From NCBI GenBank assembly GCA_029204225.1, contig MU832195.1:18599-82598 (forward strand): 64,000 nt of DNA, in the 5' to 3' direction. Each line of letters begins with the position of its first letter. Positions within the stretch are counted from its first letter, which is position 1. The notes below the pieces were generated by a model, which searched no databases, was not told where the DNA came from, and saw only the letters and a program-made list of their open reading frames with translations. A program made the translations under genes and the position numbers. This document shows, piece by piece, positions 60,491-64,000 of this stretch. The stretch is from Diphasiastrum complanatum (taxonomy: Eukaryota > Streptophyta > Lycopodiopsida > Lycopodiales > Lycopodiaceae).

Positions 60491-60659
60491 TAACAATTTT
60501 TTAGCAACCATACAACTTGAACAAATTTTCAACGAAGAGTTGAGCAAGTTTCGAAGCTTTGACAACTTTCTATTAAAAAACTTCCAAAATTTTCAAGAGG
60601 GGCGCCGTAGGGAATCGCACCACTCCCCCTCCGTATGTCAAACCAGTAAGACAACATAA

Positions 60660-62300
60660 AGGGAGGGAGGTACGGATGTCCCCTCCCCGTCATTTAAAAA
60701 ATAGAGAACACCTGCCTGCATAGCAGCATGATTTTTTTTTTCTTTTTAGAGAGGAGGATTTATTAACCCCCCCTCCCTCCTTTCATACAAACCCGCTGAA
60801 CAAAGAATGCCACGAGGAGCTGGCATGACGCACCTTTCAAAAACCAGTTTGGGGAGGGGACAACTGGGGAAAGCATCTCCTTCGTACAAGAGGTACAAAC
60901 AGATGCTCTGCAAGTCATACACAGTGCGGATCCTAACAGAGATTTGCTTTGCAAAAACCTCTTTTATTTTTTTTTTGAAAGAGAAAACAAAGAGTTAAAA
61001 GGTTATTTAGCTCTTTATCAAAGTATAATCTTGATAGGAAAGTTTTTGTCAAGCTTAAAGAAGACAAGCTTAATAATACCAGTTTTTGTTTTTCTTTTCT
61101 AAGGAAACATCCATTAGGCTATCAAAAGATAAAGCTTAATTATTTTCAAAGAAAAAAAAAAAAAATCTAATATCGAAAAGATAATAAGGTTAAGGTCAAA
61201 CCTCTAATACTTTCCACAAATACACACAACCAATTCAAAAAATTTCTTAATACAAAGGTTGTGATAACTAAAACAACCACATTTCGTATAAAAGGGATAC
61301 CAGACGGCAAAAGGGATAAAGAGAACGTGTGCACCTCGAAAGGAAATCGGCTGCTGTGATACCAAAACTTACAACTCCCTTAGATCTCCGATTGCCTAGA
61401 AGGTGTCAGCACACCACATACCACTAGTGACGACGCATCGTATCCGCCCATCCATAAGGTCACAACCAACCCACCCCCATGCACTGGAGCTATCGACACA
61501 TGCCTGATCAAGCCTCCTGCGATAACTAGTGTCCCGTACCACCAACCATCGCCCTTGGCTCTCCCTAGCACTCATCTCCTGGCCTGGAGATACATCTTGG
61601 CTAATGCACGTGCTCTCTATCCACCATCTCTCGGGTACACTAAGTGAATGGAAAAGAGAAACCCCACCATGCACTATATAGGAATAGCATAGTGGCTCCC
61701 ATCAAGCACGGTCCTGCCGGCGACACGTGACCACCTACGTGGACACATGGCACCAAAACATGTTGATAACGCCAACAGACCTACGTCATGCCCCTTGTGA
61801 GGCCATCATTAAAGGGCGTACCGTTAGTACATAACATGTGAAGCGTGTGTAGGCCTATCTCTCCCTCTACCACTCCCTTTGGCACACACCTCATGGTCAT
61901 CTAGCTTCATCTTCAACTTGCCATGTGTGGTTTTCTTGGAAATATGCTTGGTGTTAGCATCTTCCGCCACAGCCACCTAGGCGAAGGTGTCTAGGGCAAT
62001 TCCAACGGCTCGTTCAAGCTTATTCCAATGCTGGAAAAACAACTATGATGGTGAAGATATCACGATGACATCTCACAAGCATAATCCACCATTACATGAG
62101 GATGGGCCCTACCAAAACTTGTGCTCCTCATTGTTGGTGTATAGGACAATGCCGGCTTTGGTGAACCCAAAACGTCATAGCATATGTTAGTACACAAGAT
62201 ACAATAAAATATATACTTAGACATGGCTTCTCAAATCAAATCCAAAGAGGAGAAGATCTGGAGGAGAGATCTGTCTAGAGTAGTACCTTTGTATGTATAG
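60660..62300. other. Intergenic stretch
   Basis: Contains poly-A/T and purine-rich low-complexity runs (60730-60780, 61150-61165) and no gene I can support. Open frames on both strands between 61.38 and 61.67 kb have no familiar motif. Confidence 0.4.
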
Positions 62301-62406
62301 AGCTTAATTGTTGTCTTTGATGATAGTGCTGAGACTAGTGTGTGTATATGTAAAGCTTGATTGTTGTCTTTGATGATAGTAGTGAGACTAGTGGTGAGTA
62401 TTTGAG
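62301..62406. repeat. 53-bp tandem duplication
   Basis: AGCTTAATTGTTGTCTTTGA at 62301 recurs with one change at 62354; both continue TGATAGT..TGAGACTAGTG. Confidence 0.88.
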
Positions 62407-63420
62407 CTGAAAAATCTTGACAATTGTTGCACGCTGTTACAAGCACGTTGTTGTTGTAATGCTGCTATGTTATAGATTGCTACAAATTTAGCTATGAGCT
62501 CGAAATACGTGTCCTTGATTCGAAACTAAAATGCTGGAATAGTGGAGCCTGGAAGTTGGGCTTGTCCTTGATTTCCAGTCTAAATAATGCAGCTGTTGAT
62601 TGATTTGTTCTCTTGTACTGGGTAATCATTGAATAGTATTTTATGACTTGACTACTGCATAAAGAAATGGTAAGTGCAGACTGAGTCATAGTGCAGAGCG
62701 GGTCATACCCCCGTAGAAATAATGTTATTGCCGAATTCTTTTAGAGTATTTTATGAGAAAGAAAAACTTCGAAAAGTATGAAAGCCGCCAGAAGACTCTC
62801 TCCTTCCCTGGTTGTGCTTCCCCAATTATGAATTTGCTAGTGATCATACATGTCGGATCTGTCGCTCTCCCCCCTTTAAAAGGACACTTTCGGACCAATA
62901 ACAGCAAAATGATAAGGTCCTGCTCCATTGGTTAATCACCAAACTGGGGCGCGATTTGCTCTTCACATTCTTCAGAGTTGCTGAGGATCCAGTACGGCCT
63001 CTGATCGCTTTGCTGAGAGCTATCTCGGAGACACTACAACGGCATTCTGAAGCAGGTATGGCTGATCTTCTTTCCAGTTTTAAATCTCTTTCCATGTCAG
63101 CCATTCATGGCGCTTGCTGTCGTCCAGCTGGAGCATGAGTTTTGACATCTATTGTCAGTCGAAGATTGTGTGGGACTTGTTGTCTTCAGATTGTGAGCTT
63201 TATGATGATGCGCCATTCCTGATTGATGCTGTAATCTGAGAACAGCCAGAAACCTGAATATTGCATGCCATTCCAAACTTGACCCCTTCTTAATTAACCA
63301 GCTGCAGACCACGATTTCTTGATGCAAGTAGAGCTACTTTTCTATCAGCTGATCAACTAGAATATTTCCAGATCTGTAGCTACTCTGTTTTTACAGAGCT
63401 GATGAAGGTGGATCAGGCAG
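62407..63420. other. Unassigned stretch
   Basis: An open frame at 62956-63138 (EDPVRPLIALLRAISETLQR, with a possible GTATGG donor just after) has an amphipathic-helix look but no recognised family. Nothing else is supported. Confidence 0.3.
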
Positions 63421-63446
63421 ACTCTATCCAGATCTGTTCGTACTGT

Positions 63447-63488
63447 GGGAAAAAGGGAAGAATGCACCTTCAATGTAAAGCAAGGTAA
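63447..63488 (+). pseudogene. Degenerate zinc-knuckle motif
   Basis: The frame reads ICSYCGKKGRMHLQCKA: C-x2-C-x4-R-x4-C, i.e. a CCHC knuckle with Arg at the His position. Probably a scrap of a retroelement gag. Confidence 0.35.
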
Positions 63489-63590
63489 AGGTAAAGGCTT
63501 GTGGGAGAGCCTTTAGTATAGGGTCCAGCCTGGTGCTAAGTGCTAACGGCCCTTCCCCTCCCCCTCCTAGAAGCTAATGGCTTTTTGGGG

Positions 63591-63875
63591 GTAAAGGACT
63601 AAAAAACCTAAACGCCTAGCATGACCGTAAGTAAAATCCCTTTGGATTCTCCTTTTCCTTTTTTTGACTTGGTGCATGGCATATGTTGACGGTCCCACAC
63701 TTTTGTTTTGATGGAAGGTATTCCTCAGTTGGGGTAAAGAACTAAAAGCCCAAAATGCCGAGCTAAGTGAAGTTTCTTAGATTCTCCTTTTTGTTTTTTT
63801 TAAACTTGGTGCATGGTGCATGTCGGCGGTCCCATACTTTTGTCTTGTTTGGAGGTATTCTCACCTTCAATGGAG
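63591..63875. repeat. 143-bp diverged tandem duplication
   Basis: GTAAAGGACTAAAAAACC (63591) and GTAAAGAACTAAAAGCCC (63734) start two copies sharing GATTCTCCTTTT, ACTTGGTGCATGG, CGGTCCCA(C/T)ACTTTTGT and GGAGGTATTC-type blocks. Confidence 0.8.
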
Positions 63876-64000
63876 GAAATTTAGGAGAAAATGTCCATTC
63901 TGGAAAGGGACATTATGCTCATAAGCTATCTCCAACTATTAAAGCAGGAGTATTGTCTCATACTTGACTATGAAAATTCCACCAAGGTGTTCATGTATTG

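Noticed and set aside
62956-63138. Exon of an eIF2B-like or other translation factor
   Set aside because: Only a weak helical resemblance (EDPVRPLIALLRAI); no defining motif.

Overview
This is nuclear DNA of a land plant: spliced host genes of plant type sit in a large excess of Ty1/copia and Ty3/gypsy LTR retrotransposons, with long AT-rich introns and intergenic stretches. The density of elements and the long introns suggest a large-genome lineage such as a gymnosperm or fern, but I cannot fix the species. I see no bacterial, plastid or mitochondrial genes and no convincing RNA gene.

Layout. About 2.16-9.17 kb (+) holds the 3' ten exons of a 3-hydroxyisobutyryl-CoA hydrolase-like gene; one intron starts directly with a 277-bp CT microsatellite. 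At 9.44-15.66 kb (-) lies a young, structurally complete copia element (A) with 737-bp LTRs and a GAACT target duplication. At 16.43-21.02 kb (-) is a second copia family (B) with a large in-frame internal deletion, abutted by an LTR and a shortened body of a third family (C, 21.02-22.7 kb). At 25.11-29.65 kb (+) is a fourth copia element (D, target duplication ACACT) that keeps gag and protease but has lost most of pol. From 30 to 39 kb there are AT-rich tracts with short palindromes, an SF3B1-like exon fragment, and copia scraps.

The second host gene, at 39.01-41.22 kb (-), encodes a 583-residue receptor-like cytoplasmic pseudokinase in four exons. A minisatellite, a foldback MITE-like element and a 114-bp duplication follow. 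At 45.2-52.6 kb (+) is a decayed Ty3/gypsy element carrying an internal block of copia gag-protease-integrase. At 52.6-56.9 kb (-) is a gypsy gag remnant between LTR-like ends, split by a solo LTR of family D. At 57-59.6 kb (-) is an unrecognised multi-exon coding region, probably now broken. The last 4 kb hold a gypsy integrase scrap and small duplications.

The two host genes look unrelated to each other, and most of the window is nested mobile DNA. The most interesting pattern is that four different copia families share the palindrome CACACGTGTG at 166-213 nt before the LTR 3' end, about 160-175 nt after a TATA-like box where one is visible. It may be a conserved control site: a G-box in DNA, or a self-complementary dimerisation element in the RNA leader.
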